64,000 nucleotides of DNA from Streptomyces olivochromogenes (GTDB lineage Bacteria; Actinomycetota; Actinomycetes; Streptomycetales; Streptomycetaceae). Below the pieces are notes generated by a model, which was not told the origin of the DNA, made no database searches, and worked only from the letters and a program-made list of their open reading frames with translations. The first letter of the stretch is position 1, and each line of letters opens with the position of its first letter. The position numbers and the translations under genes were made by a program. The stretch lies in contig NZ_JADDRL010000013.1 of NCBI RefSeq assembly GCF_021538895.1, positions 1-64,000 of the forward strand, given 5' to 3'. Shown piece after piece: positions 53,286-60,936 of the stretch.

Positions 53286-53300
53286 TGCGGGCGACGGCGC

Positions 53301-53328
53301 AGGCGGCGAGCACACTGACTCGCCGCCT
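53301..53328. terminator. bidirectional hairpin terminator
   Basis: Perfect 10-bp arms AGGCGGCGAG / CTCGCCGCCT with loop CACACTGA, between the convergent esterase (ends 53285) and GH92 (ends 53431). Confidence 0.75.
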
Positions 53329-53430
53329 TGCCGGCGACCGGAGCCGGGAAGCGCAGTCGGACAACGGACACCAGCACGCTATGGCAATCGCTCACCCCTT
53401 GCAGGGACCGGAGCACACCTGGTGGCAGCG

Positions 53431-55752
53431 TCAGCGCAGTGGGGGCGGCCCGTCCTCGGCCCCCGTTCCCCATCCAGATGGATCGGTGCCCACCGTGAAC
53501 GCGAGGGACTGTATATGCCGCAGCGCATCTGTCGTCAGATACGTTCGGCCGTACGGCGCGTTGTCGACCCGCGCCGACTGGATGTAGCGGCGGGCGTCCG
53601 AGGTGCCGGGTGCCGTCACCGTGAGCGCCCCGCGGGGGTAGTAGCGGCGGTCCAGCCGCAGGTCGACGCGTTCGAAGACGGGTGTGGACAGGCCCCAGGT
53701 GTCGTAGCCGGGCTGCACCGGGAAGATGCCGATCGAGGACAGCACGTTCCAGGCGGACATGGTGCCCAGGTCGTCGTTGCCGGTCATGCCGGTCGGGGCG
53801 TCCGTGAAGAGGGTCAGCGCGGCGTGCACGACATCGGTGGTCTTCCACGGCTGGCCGGTCGAGAGGTAGGTGTACGGGGCGATGAGGTCGGGCTCGTTCT
53901 GCGGGTTGTACTTGTCCGCGTTGTAGTAGTCGTACGGGCCGTTCACCCATACCTCGCGAGCCGTCTTCGCGGGGTCCCGCACCAACTGGTCGTAGGCGAA
54001 GAAGGAGTCCAGCCGGTCGTTGGCCGACTGCTTGCCGCCGATCAAACCGACCATCCCCGGCAGGTCCTGCGGTACGAGCCACTGGTACTGCCAGGCCGTG
54101 CCCTCGTGGAATCCCTCGCTGCGCGCCGGGTCCGCCGGGCCCGTGAAGGCGCCGGAGGCGTCGCGTGCGCGGAAGAAGCCGGTCGAGGTGTCAAAGATCT
54201 TCCGGTAGTTCTGGGCCCGGGCGGCGTAGCGTGACGCGTCGGCGTCGTGGCCGAGGTCGCCGGCCATCTGGGCGAGCATTGCGTCCGACAGCGCATACTC
54301 CAGAGTCGCGGACGCACCGTGGTCGTAGTCGGAGTCACCGGGTTTCACGTGCGGGCGGCCCTTGATGTAGGGCGCGAAGCCTCCCCCGATGTATTCATCG
54401 TTGGCCTCGCGGCCCACGGCCGGCGAGTCGGCGGGCGGCACTCCGTCGGCGTTTGTCTTCAGCGCGCGGTAGGCCCGTTCCTCGTAGCCCTTGAGCAGAC
54501 CCTGCTGGTAGGCGTTGGTGAGGAACGGGGTCACCGGGTCGCCGGTCATGATGTTCGTCTCGACCGTGCCGTAGCCCCACTTCGGCAGCCAGCCGCTCTC
54601 CTCGTCGATCTTGATGACGGAGATCGCCATGTCCCGCGCCTCACGCGGTGCGAGCAGGGACAGGAGCTGGGACTGGGTGCGGTAGGTGTCCCACAGGGAC
54701 CAGTTCTGGTAGTACGTGAAGCCCCGGGCGCGGTGGATCCTCTGGTCCCAGCCGGTGTATCGGCCGTCGGCGTCGCTCCCGATGTTGGGTGCCAGGAACG
54801 ACCGGTACAGGGACGAGTAGAAGGTGCGGCGGAGCGTGTCGCTGCCACCCTGCGCACGTACGGTTTCGAGTCGGTCCTCCCAGGCGAGCCGCGCGGCGTC
54901 GCGAACCTGGTCGAAGGAACGGCCGCCCTCGGTGAGGAGGTTGACGGCCGCGCCGTGCGCGTCGACGTACGAGAGGGCCGTCGTCGCCTCGACGGTCCGG
55001 TCCTTGGTCGTGTCGAAGCGGACGTAGGCGCCGTCCCGGCCGGTGTCCGAGCCGTCGGTGACCGTGGAGCCGTTCCACGTGCCGTGGGCGGTGAACGGAC
55101 GGTCGAAGCGGGTGATGGTGTAGACGGTGTACGGCTTGGTGTCCTGGCAGAAGCCGCTGCCGGTGATCGTGGTGCGCACGGTCCGGTTGTCGAGCACCTC
55201 GACCTTGGTGGAGACGTTGCGATGCAGTGACTGGCCGGCGTTCAGCAGGACGTTGGCCTTGTCGGTGGCCGGGAAGGTGTAGCGCTGCACGCCGGTGCGC
55301 GCGGTGGCCGTCAGTTCCGCGTCGATGCCGGTCTTCAACCCGACCTTGTAGTAGCCGGGGCTTGCCTTTTCCGTGTCGTGACTGAACTCGGCCTGGTACT
55401 TGGCGTAATCCGTCTGCGTGACCTCGCCGGTGGTCGGCAGCACCGGCAGGTCGCCGCCCAGGCCGCAGCCGACACCGGAGAGATGCACGAGGGAGAAGCC
55501 GCGGATGTGGTTCTGGGAGTAGTCGTAACCGGTGTTGTGTCCGGTGTCCGGCGAGAACTGCACCATCCCGAAGGGCACCGCCGCGCCGGGGTAGGTGTTC
55601 CCCTCGTTCTCGGTGCCGATGAACGGGTTGACGAGATCGGTGAGTTCGCCGTCCTCGGCGGCAGCCGCCTGGGACGCCACGGGCGCGATGAGTGCGGCGC
55701 CGAGGACCGCGAATGTCGCGAGCGCACTGCGTATGCGCTGAGTCCATCTCAT
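53431..55752 (-). CDS. secreted GH92 alpha-mannosidase
   Basis: 773 aa. ATG at 55752 with GAGGGAG upstream. Signal peptide 1-33 (ends SQAAAAE). GH92 N-terminal beta domain with VNPFIGTENEGNTYPGAAVP and FGMVQFSPDT, then the (alpha/alpha)6 domain with WDTYRTQSQL, GYGTVETNIMTGDPV, DYDHGASATLEYALSD, the EGTAWQYQW motif and GNDDLGTMSAWNVLSSIGIF carrying catalytic acids. Calcium-dependent exo-alpha-mannosidase acting on mannans or N-glycans outside the cell. A perfect GACAACGTTGTC palindrome precedes it. No transporter or LacI gene nearby. Confidence 0.95.
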   Translation of the reverse strand: MRWTQRIRSALATFAVLGAALIAPVASQAAAAEDGELTDLVNPFIGTENEGNTYPGAAVPFGMVQFSPDTGHNTGYDYSQNHIRGFSLVHLSGVGCGLGGDLPVLPTTGEVTQTDYAKYQAEFSHDTEKASPGYYKVGLKTGIDAELTATARTGVQRYTFPATDKANVLLNAGQSLHRNVSTKVEVLDNRTVRTTITGSGFCQDTKPYTVYTITRFDRPFTAHGTWNGSTVTDGSDTGRDGAYVRFDTTKDRTVEATTALSYVDAHGAAVNLLTEGGRSFDQVRDAARLAWEDRLETVRAQGGSDTLRRTFYSSLYRSFLAPNIGSDADGRYTGWDQRIHRARGFTYYQNWSLWDTYRTQSQLLSLLAPREARDMAISVIKIDEESGWLPKWGYGTVETNIMTGDPVTPFLTNAYQQGLLKGYEERAYRALKTNADGVPPADSPAVGREANDEYIGGGFAPYIKGRPHVKPGDSDYDHGASATLEYALSDAMLAQMAGDLGHDADASRYAARAQNYRKIFDTSTGFFRARDASGAFTGPADPARSEGFHEGTAWQYQWLVPQDLPGMVGLIGGKQSANDRLDSFFAYDQLVRDPAKTAREVWVNGPYDYYNADKYNPQNEPDLIAPYTYLSTGQPWKTTDVVHAALTLFTDAPTGMTGNDDLGTMSAWNVLSSIGIFPVQPGYDTWGLSTPVFERVDLRLDRRYYPRGALTVTAPGTSDARRYIQSARVDNAPYGRTYLTTDALRHIQSLAFTVGTDPSGWGTGAEDGPPPLR

Positions 55753-55773
55753 GAGCGTCAGCTCCCTCTTGTA

Positions 55774-55785
55774 GACAACGTTGTC
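55774..55785. promoter_or_regulatory. LacI-type operator
   Basis: Perfect 12-bp palindrome GACAACGTTGTC, 22 bp upstream of the GH92 start. The central CG and the TTGTC arms are typical of LacI-family sites in front of streptomycete glycosidases. No LacI gene lies in the window, so control would be in trans. Confidence 0.7.
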
Positions 55786-55875
55786 ATGACGGTCGCTCAT
55801 CCTTCAGGTCGCATGAGTGGCCGTCAAGAGGTTCATTGCCAAGGGGAGTTGGCAGAGCTTCGTGGTCGCTGGGGC

Positions 55876-56667
55876 TCAGTCGGCCGAGACCGTCTCCGCT
55901 TCGGCTGCCGGCGAAGTCGATTTCGAGGCACGGCCAGGGTCCTGCCCGATGCCGCGAGGAGTGGTGGGCGACCCGGAAGCCTGACCGCGTGGCCGCCTGA
56001 ATGGGGGGACGGCCACCAGTCCGAAGCCGAGGAGCGCCGCGATCAGGTGGCCGACCGTGGTGAAGTCCGGCAGGGGCCCGGGCCACTCGGCACCGCCCAG
56101 GGGCCAGGCGAGCACGAAGGCCGCCCAGGGGAGGCGGGCACGCCGGGGCAGGGCGAGTGTGCCGACCGCCATCACGGCCTGGGCGCCGTAGCTGACCCCG
56201 TAGTCCGAAGCCTGCCGGACGGCCGCCGGATACCAGCCGTGCTGAAGTGCGACGGTGGCGACGACAGCGGTGAGCAGGGTGGCTGCGACATGCCCGCCGA
56301 GGAACACGGCCACGGCGCGCGGCTTGCCCCACCGGCTCTCCACCCAGGCCAGGAAGCAGCAGACGCCTAGGCCCAGAGTGATGAAGGTCCCTACGAATTC
56401 GAGTGAGGCGACATCCGTGAGCGTACCGTCGAAGAACAGCAGGCTGCCGAGCAGTGAGGCCGCTGGATGGTCATGCAGGTTGTCCAGGTTGGTGCTGACG
56501 TGGTTCAACAGGGTGGCCGCCCGCTCGGCCGACAGCCCGTAGCTGACCCAGGCGTGGCTGACGAGGAGTAGACAGACATAGGCGAGGGTCAGCGGCGCAC
56601 GGCGCGGGTACGCACGGGCGGTACGGAGCAGGCGGCCCAAGTGGTCCCACGGGGACTGAGAGTTCAT
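55876..56667 (-). CDS. rhomboid-like membrane protein
   Basis: 263 aa with about six TM segments (LTLAYVCLLLVSHAWVSYG, FVGTFITLGLGVCCFLAWV, AATLLTAVVATVAL, and others). Catalytic-type elements DYGVSYGAQAV (GxS-like, Ser in VSYG) and VGHLIAALLGF (His) fit the rhomboid-like family of streptomycetes. Protease activity is plausible but unproven. ATG at 56667 chosen after AGTCCCCGTGGG; weak ribosome site. C-terminal cytosolic tail rich in Ser/Pro/Arg. Confidence 0.8.
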   Translation of the reverse strand: MNSQSPWDHLGRLLRTARAYPRRAPLTLAYVCLLLVSHAWVSYGLSAERAATLLNHVSTNLDNLHDHPAASLLGSLLFFDGTLTDVASLEFVGTFITLGLGVCCFLAWVESRWGKPRAVAVFLGGHVAATLLTAVVATVALQHGWYPAAVRQASDYGVSYGAQAVMAVGTLALPRRARLPWAAFVLAWPLGGAEWPGPLPDFTTVGHLIAALLGFGLVAVPPFRRPRGQASGSPTTPRGIGQDPGRASKSTSPAAEAETVSAD

Positions 56668-56764
56668 GCTGTGAGATTGTCCCGGTCGACCGACGCTGAG
56701 GAGTGGCAGGGTGCCGGTAGTCCGGCGTGTCGCAATCTGAGTCCAGCGATCACCGGTCCTGCGC

Positions 56765-57322
56765 TTGCAGGCGTATGCACACCTCGAACTGCGCGCCGAC
56801 CTGTCCCGCGCGCTGCGGGTCAGCGGCGTCGTCATCGTCCCGGCCGCCGTCTTCTTCCTCGCCTTCGGCCCGCAGATCGCCCAGCTGCTGTTCGCGCACG
56901 GCGCCCCCAAGGCCCCCGCCACCGTGCCCCTGGGCCGCATGCTGCAAGCCTTCGGCCTGGGACTGATCCCGTTCTCCGCCCAATACCTCCTGCTGCGCGG
57001 TTTCTACGCCTACGACGACACCCGCACGCCGTTCCGCATGGCTCTGTGGATCAGCGGCATCAACATCGCTCTCGCCGCGGCCTGCCACCTCCTGTTCTCC
57101 CCGCGCTGGGCGGTCACGGGGATGGCCGCCGCCTACGCCCTGTCCTACGCGATCGGCCTGCTGCTGACCGCCCTGCGGCTGCGACGGCGCACGGAGGGGC
57201 TGCTGGACGGCCGACGGATCTGTCGCACCTACGCCAAGTTGACCGCAGCCGCCACTGCTGCCGGAGGCGTGGCGCGGATCCTGCGGATCGGCGAACTGCG
57301 TAGCCTGCCGGGGATGGGCTGA
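56765..57322 (+). pseudogene. murJ: murJ (lipid II flippase) internal/C-terminal fragment
   Basis: 185-residue open frame containing RADLSRALRVSGVVIVPAAV, FGPQIAQLLFAHGAP, YLLLRGFYAYDDTRTPFRMA and NIALAAACHLLFSPRWAVTG, the later TM helices of the MOP-family flippase MurJ. The first about 300-350 residues (with the N-terminal helices and charged cavity) are missing, no ribosome site precedes the first TTG, and the C-terminus ends early. A truncated duplicate; the functional murJ must be elsewhere. Confidence 0.75.
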
Positions 57323-57370
57323 ATCCGGCGCCAGTGGTCACGCTGGTGACCTGAGTCGCAGATGTGTCAT

Positions 57371-57410
57371 ACGGGCGATCGCCCGTCGCTCAGCTCTGCT
57401 GATGCATCAG
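57371..57410. promoter_or_regulatory. two perfect palindromes upstream of the YczE-like gene
   Basis: ACGGGCGATCGCCCGT (57371-57386) and CTGATGCATCAG (57399-57410), centres 26 bp apart, about 100-120 bp before the GTG at 57505. Could be regulator sites or remnants; no regulator gene adjoins. Confidence 0.45.
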
Positions 57411-57504
57411 TGGATCGATCAGGCGAGTTTTGTGCATTGGACGGATCGGTTCCGGGGTTCGTACGTTCCACGGCAAGCCGCCAACACCGCCCCGGAGGTC
57501 CGCC

Positions 57505-58257
57505 GTGAGCACCGACACCTCGCACCCTCATGGCCGCCCACCGGAAGCCATGACGGCCGCGGCGGCACCTGCCCCGCCCGTGCCGCTTCTCGCCTACGTC
57601 CCCCTTCGCGAGCGTCCGCTCAGACGCCTTCCCCAACTGATCGCCGGCCTCGCCCTCTACGGATTCAGCCTCTCGGTCATGGTTCGGGCCTCGCTGGGCG
57701 TCAACCCCTGGAGCGTTCTCAACGAGGGGGTGGAGAACCACACGCCCCTCAGCTTCGGCATGGTCAGCGCCGTCGTCGGAGCCTTCGTGCTCCTGCTGTG
57801 GATCCCGCTCCGGCAGCGACCGACACTCGGCACCGTCGCCAACGTGATCGTCCTGGCCTGCTCGTCGGATCTCGGCCTCGCACTGATCCCTCAGCACCTC
57901 GGGCTCCCGGTCCGGGCGTGTCTCCTGGCCGGAGGCATTCTCCTCAACGGGTTCTCCATCGCCGTCTACGTCGGCGCACGCTTCGGACCGGGCCCCCGAG
58001 ACGGACTGATGACCGGAGTGTCCAGTGTCACCAAGGGCTCCATACGTGTCATCCGCACCTTGATCGAGATCGCCGTGCTCGTGGTGGGCCGGCTGCTCGG
58101 CGGAAGCGTGGGCGTGGGCACAGTGGTGTACGCACTGAGCGTCGGTGCCATCACCCAGTTCTTCCTGCCCCGGTTCGCCTACCGCAAAGACACCGACCCC
58201 GGGGCGCCCGGAACGCGCCGCGCTCCGCGCACGGATCCCGCCCAGGGTCTGCTGTGA
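57505..58257 (+). CDS. YczE/YitT-like membrane protein
   Basis: 250 aa, five to six TM helices. GTG at 57505 with CGGAGG upstream. Family blocks: LYGFSLSVMVRASLGVNPWSVL, GMVSAVVGAFVLLLWIP, AVYVGARFGPGPRDGLMTGV (the GPRDGLM signature) and IRVIRTLIEIAVLVVGRLLGG. YczE-type proteins are multi-pass membrane proteins of unknown transport or regulatory role. Cytosolic N-terminus precedes the first helix. Convergent with the DUF2867 gene, stops 22 bp apart. Confidence 0.88.
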   Translation: MSTDTSHPHGRPPEAMTAAAAPAPPVPLLAYVPLRERPLRRLPQLIAGLALYGFSLSVMVRASLGVNPWSVLNEGVENHTPLSFGMVSAVVGAFVLLLWIPLRQRPTLGTVANVIVLACSSDLGLALIPQHLGLPVRACLLAGGILLNGFSIAVYVGARFGPGPRDGLMTGVSSVTKGSIRVIRTLIEIAVLVVGRLLGGSVGVGTVVYALSVGAITQFFLPRFAYRKDTDPGAPGTRRAPRTDPAQGLL

Positions 58258-58278
58258 AAGTGGATCGCGCTGCCCGTT

Positions 58279-58680
58279 CTACGCAGCCTTCTCCGCGGCG
58301 AGAGCGAGCCGGCGGTGGGTGCGTGCCATCATGGCGCGGGCCATGAAGGGGTGGATCCTTTTCACGACGCCCCAATAGAGCCTGGAGCGCAACGCGTTCG
58401 TCTGCACCGAGCTGCACAGGGTGACGTACTCGTCGTCGACGACGATCGAGGCCCAGGCGTCGAGGCCGGCCGTGCTCACCTCCATGAGCGCCTCGCCGTC
58501 CTGCTGCGCCGCGATGGGAAAGGCGTCACGCAGGATGCCCGTCCAGGCCGCCGGATCGCGTGGCATTCCGGGCCGCAGCTGCATCGCGTACGCGTCCTGG
58601 TAGTCGGGCCGGTCCACGGCTGTCCTGATCAGTCGGGCGCCCTCGGGAAACCCCACTGCTACGGGCCAGTTCTTGCCCAT
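58279..58680 (-). CDS. DUF2867 family protein
   Basis: 133 aa with the DUF2867 pattern DRPDYQDAYAMQLRPGMPRD, TGILRDAFPI, and a C-terminal RLYWGVVKRIHPFMARAMM. SRPBCC-like fold suspected in this family. Start ATG at 58680 immediately below two TetR-type palindromes shared with the divergent TetR gene, so probable regulated partner. Confidence 0.85.
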   Translation of the reverse strand: MGKNWPVAVGFPEGARLIRTAVDRPDYQDAYAMQLRPGMPRDPAAWTGILRDAFPIAAQQDGEALMEVSTAGLDAWASIVVDDEYVTLCSSVQTNALRSRLYWGVVKRIHPFMARAMMARTHRRLALAAEKAA

Positions 58681-58689
58681 CGTGCACCT

Positions 58690-58728
58690 CCATACGCTGG
58701 CGTATGGAAACCGTACGGTAGCGTATGG
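58690..58728. promoter_or_regulatory. dual TetR operators between divergent genes
   Basis: Perfect 18-bp palindrome CCATACGCTGGCGTATGG (58690-58707) and a second copy CCGTACGGTAGCGTATGG (58711-58728, 15 of 18 identical), 21 bp apart (two helical turns). The second ends 2 bp before the ATG at 58731, so the tetR message is probably leaderless. Confidence 0.75.
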
Positions 58729-58730
58729 TC

Positions 58731-59315
58731 ATGGTGCAACGGCAGCAGAACAAGAAGGCCAGGCTCAGTGCCCGTGACTGGGCGGACGCCGCGCTCGCCG
58801 CCATTCGCGAAGGCGGCCTCGCGGCGGTGGCGGTCGAGCCGCTCGCTGCCCGCCTCGGTACCACGAAGGGCAGCTTCTACTGGCACTTCGGCAACCGCGA
58901 AGCACTGATCGAGGCCGCGCTCGCCCGCTGGATCGAGGCGGACACCGAAGAGATCATCGCTGCCGTGGAGACCGAGCCGGACCCGGAGCAGCGACTGCGC
59001 AGACTGTTCACCAAGGTCACCAAGCCCGCGGTCGCCGATCCGACCGAGCTCTCGCTGCTGGCCAGCATCGACCGTCCCCAGGTCGCCGCCGCGCTGCGGC
59101 AGGTCACCGAACGCCGGATCGGCTACCTGGCCGGGCTGTTCACGGAGCTCGGCTTCGCCGAGGACGAGGCACGGCGGCGCGGACTGATGGCGTACAGCTT
59201 CTATCTGGGACACACCCAGCTCGGCCACGCCGTTCCGTCGGTACTCCCGTCGTCCGAGGGCTTCCTTACGTACCTGGAGGCGACGATGGACGCGCTGCTC
59301 CGCCCGAAGTCCTGA
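58731..59315 (+). CDS. TetR family transcriptional regulator
   Basis: 194 aa. ATG at 58731 preferred to 58725, which lies inside the second operator copy. HTH LGTTKGSFYWHFGNREALIEA (about 41-61). C-terminal ligand domain about 70-190. Divergent from DUF2867 with both genes under the paired palindromes. Ends at a strong hairpin. Confidence 0.93.
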   Translation: MVQRQQNKKARLSARDWADAALAAIREGGLAAVAVEPLAARLGTTKGSFYWHFGNREALIEAALARWIEADTEEIIAAVETEPDPEQRLRRLFTKVTKPAVADPTELSLLASIDRPQVAAALRQVTERRIGYLAGLFTELGFAEDEARRRGLMAYSFYLGHTQLGHAVPSVLPSSEGFLTYLEATMDALLRPKS

Positions 59316-59332
59316 GCTGCCGGTGGGGGAGT

Positions 59333-59364
59333 GGTCCGTGCCGGAGGCGCACTCGGCACGGACC
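59333..59364. terminator. bidirectional hairpin terminator
   Basis: Perfect 11-bp arms GGTCCGTGCCG / CGGCACGGACC with a 10-nt loop, between TetR (ends 59315) and the small membrane protein (ends 59386). Confidence 0.75.
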
Positions 59365-59385
59365 GCCGGCACATCGTTTGGGCCG

Positions 59386-59667
59386 TCAGGGCGTCAGCGA
59401 GTTGGACGGCGGTCCCGACGGAAGCCCGTCGTCCGGGGGCGGCGTGTACCGCCACATGTCCGTCGGTGTGCTCAGCGGCGCGGGAGCGGGATCTGTGGGG
59501 TAGGCGAACGGCCCGGCATGGTTGTACATGAGCAGGAGCATGACTCCGACGAAGACGATGGTGATGATGATCAGGGCGAAGCCGATGGGGTTCTGCGGGT
59601 TGTACTGGTAGCGGTTCGTCCCCCACTCGCTTCGCTTGAATATCGGTTCGTTGTCATCGAAGCGCAC
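59386..59667 (-). CDS. small single-pass membrane protein
   Basis: About 93 aa from a GTG at 59667 (GTG 59691 also possible). Sequence NRYQYNPQNPIGFALIIITIVFVGVMLLLMYN contains one TM helix, followed by a Pro-rich tail ending in LTP. Function unknown. Overlaps another possible small gene frame upstream, so its true 5' end is unclear. Confidence 0.5.
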   Translation of the reverse strand: MRFDDNEPIFKRSEWGTNRYQYNPQNPIGFALIIITIVFVGVMLLLMYNHAGPFAYPTDPAPAPLSTPTDMWRYTPPPDDGLPSGPPSNSLTP

Positions 59668-59882
59668 ACACGGGACCCTATGCGCCGGCACACCTTGTGC
59701 GAAGCCGTCGTCACCACCACCGCCCGCGGCCTTTCTCCTGGGTGCCGGAGGGCATCGTCCAGGGCTGCGCGGAAGGTCCGCTGGTCGTTTTCCGGTAGCG
59801 GCCCGTCCTTCGGGTGGAAGAAGCCCGTGGAGCCCCGCGGCAGTGTGAACGCTGCGTCCTTGTCTTCGGCCATGTTGCTCAT
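59571..59882 (-). CDS. possible small protein overlapping the membrane-protein frame
   Basis: From ATG at 59882 (or 59873) the frame begins MAEDKDAAFTLPRGSTGFFH and FRAALDDALRHPG, which looks coding. Its C-terminal half is antibiased and overlaps the TM-protein frame on the same strand. Could be a real about 45-residue N-terminus with a frameshift into the following protein, giving one longer gene. Low confidence. Confidence 0.3.
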   Translation of the reverse strand: MSNMAEDKDAAFTLPRGSTGFFHPKDGPLPENDQRTFRAALDDALRHPGERPRAVVVTTASHKVCRRIGSRVCASMTTNRYSSEASGGRTATSTTRRTPSASP

Positions 59883-59910
59883 TCTGCCGGGGGGAAACCC
59901 AGTCGGCGTC

Positions 59911-60933
59911 TCACCACGTCCGCGACGTGCTCAGGTGTGCGCACAGCCCCGCCAACGCCGTCAGCACGGTGTCGTTGGCATTCCGGTTGCCGACGGTGAG
60001 ACGGAGTCCCTCGCCGGGGTAGTGGCGTGCCTGGACACCGGCGTTGGTGAGTGCTGCGGCGCCCTCGTCGATCGGATCGGGTGCGGCGAGCCAGACGGAA
60101 TTGGCATGGCCGGGGCGTACCTGCCAGCCGAGGGACATGAGTTCACGCCGGAGCCGTTCGCGTTCGGCGACGACGGTGTCCACGCGTAGGCGCAGCTCGC
60201 CTTCGGCCTGTAGGGAGGCCTTTACCGCCGCCGTTGCCACCGCGTTGATCCCGAAGGGCAACTGTTGCCGACGGATCCGCTCCACCAGGTCAGGAGCGCC
60301 GAGTCCGAAACCGACCCGCAGGGCGGCGAGGCCGTAGGCCTTCGAGAAGGTGCGCAGGACCAGCAGGTTGGGATGTGCGTCCAGGAGCGCGGACGTATCC
60401 GGCAGGCGCGTGTCGCGGGCGAACTCCACGTACGCCTCGTCGAGGAGCACGGTGACGCGTCGGGGGACCTGACGCAGGAACACCGACAGTGCGTCGGCGG
60501 TGACGAGGCTCCCGGTGGGGTTGTGCGGATTGCACAGCACCACGACGCGGGTGCGCTGGTCGATTGCAGCGAGCAGGGCGTCCAGATCCTGGTGTCCGTC
60601 CGGCGACAGCGGGATGGGGACAGGTTGAGCGCCGACCATGGCGGCCAGCAGGGGATAGGCGTCGAAGGTGCGCCAGGCGTAGGCCACCGTGTCGCCGGGC
60701 TGGACCACCGCCCGGAGCAACTGCAGGGCCACGCCGACCGATCCGCTGCCGACCGCGACGCGGTCGGAGGTCACCCGGCACCACGTGGCGATCTGCTCGG
60801 TGAGGTCGTCGGGGTGGAACTGCGGGTACCGGTGGGCCTGTGCGACGGCCCGTTGCATCGCCTCGCGTACCGAGGGCAGTGGGGGATACGGGCTCTCGTT
60901 CAGGGCAAGTCGGTGCAGCACCGGGATGTCCAT
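59911..60933 (-). CDS. HisC-like PLP aminotransferase
   Basis: 340-aa fold-type I enzyme of the histidinol-phosphate/aromatic aminotransferase branch. N-terminal LNESPYPPLPSVREAM, NPHNPTG (135-141), LDEAYVEF (163-170), PLP lysine Lys198 in RTFSKAYGLAALRVGF, and C-terminal RLTVGNRNAND. ATG at 60933, 3 bp after the KAS III-like stop. Last gene of the visible operon. A housekeeping HisC would sit in the his operon, so this copy probably transaminates an aromatic or branched amino acid for the pathway. Confidence 0.92.
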   Translation of the reverse strand: MDIPVLHRLALNESPYPPLPSVREAMQRAVAQAHRYPQFHPDDLTEQIATWCRVTSDRVAVGSGSVGVALQLLRAVVQPGDTVAYAWRTFDAYPLLAAMVGAQPVPIPLSPDGHQDLDALLAAIDQRTRVVVLCNPHNPTGSLVTADALSVFLRQVPRRVTVLLDEAYVEFARDTRLPDTSALLDAHPNLLVLRTFSKAYGLAALRVGFGLGAPDLVERIRRQQLPFGINAVATAAVKASLQAEGELRLRVDTVVAERERLRRELMSLGWQVRPGHANSVWLAAPDPIDEGAAALTNAGVQARHYPGEGLRLTVGNRNANDTVLTALAGLCAHLSTSRTW

Positions 60934-60936
60934 GCC

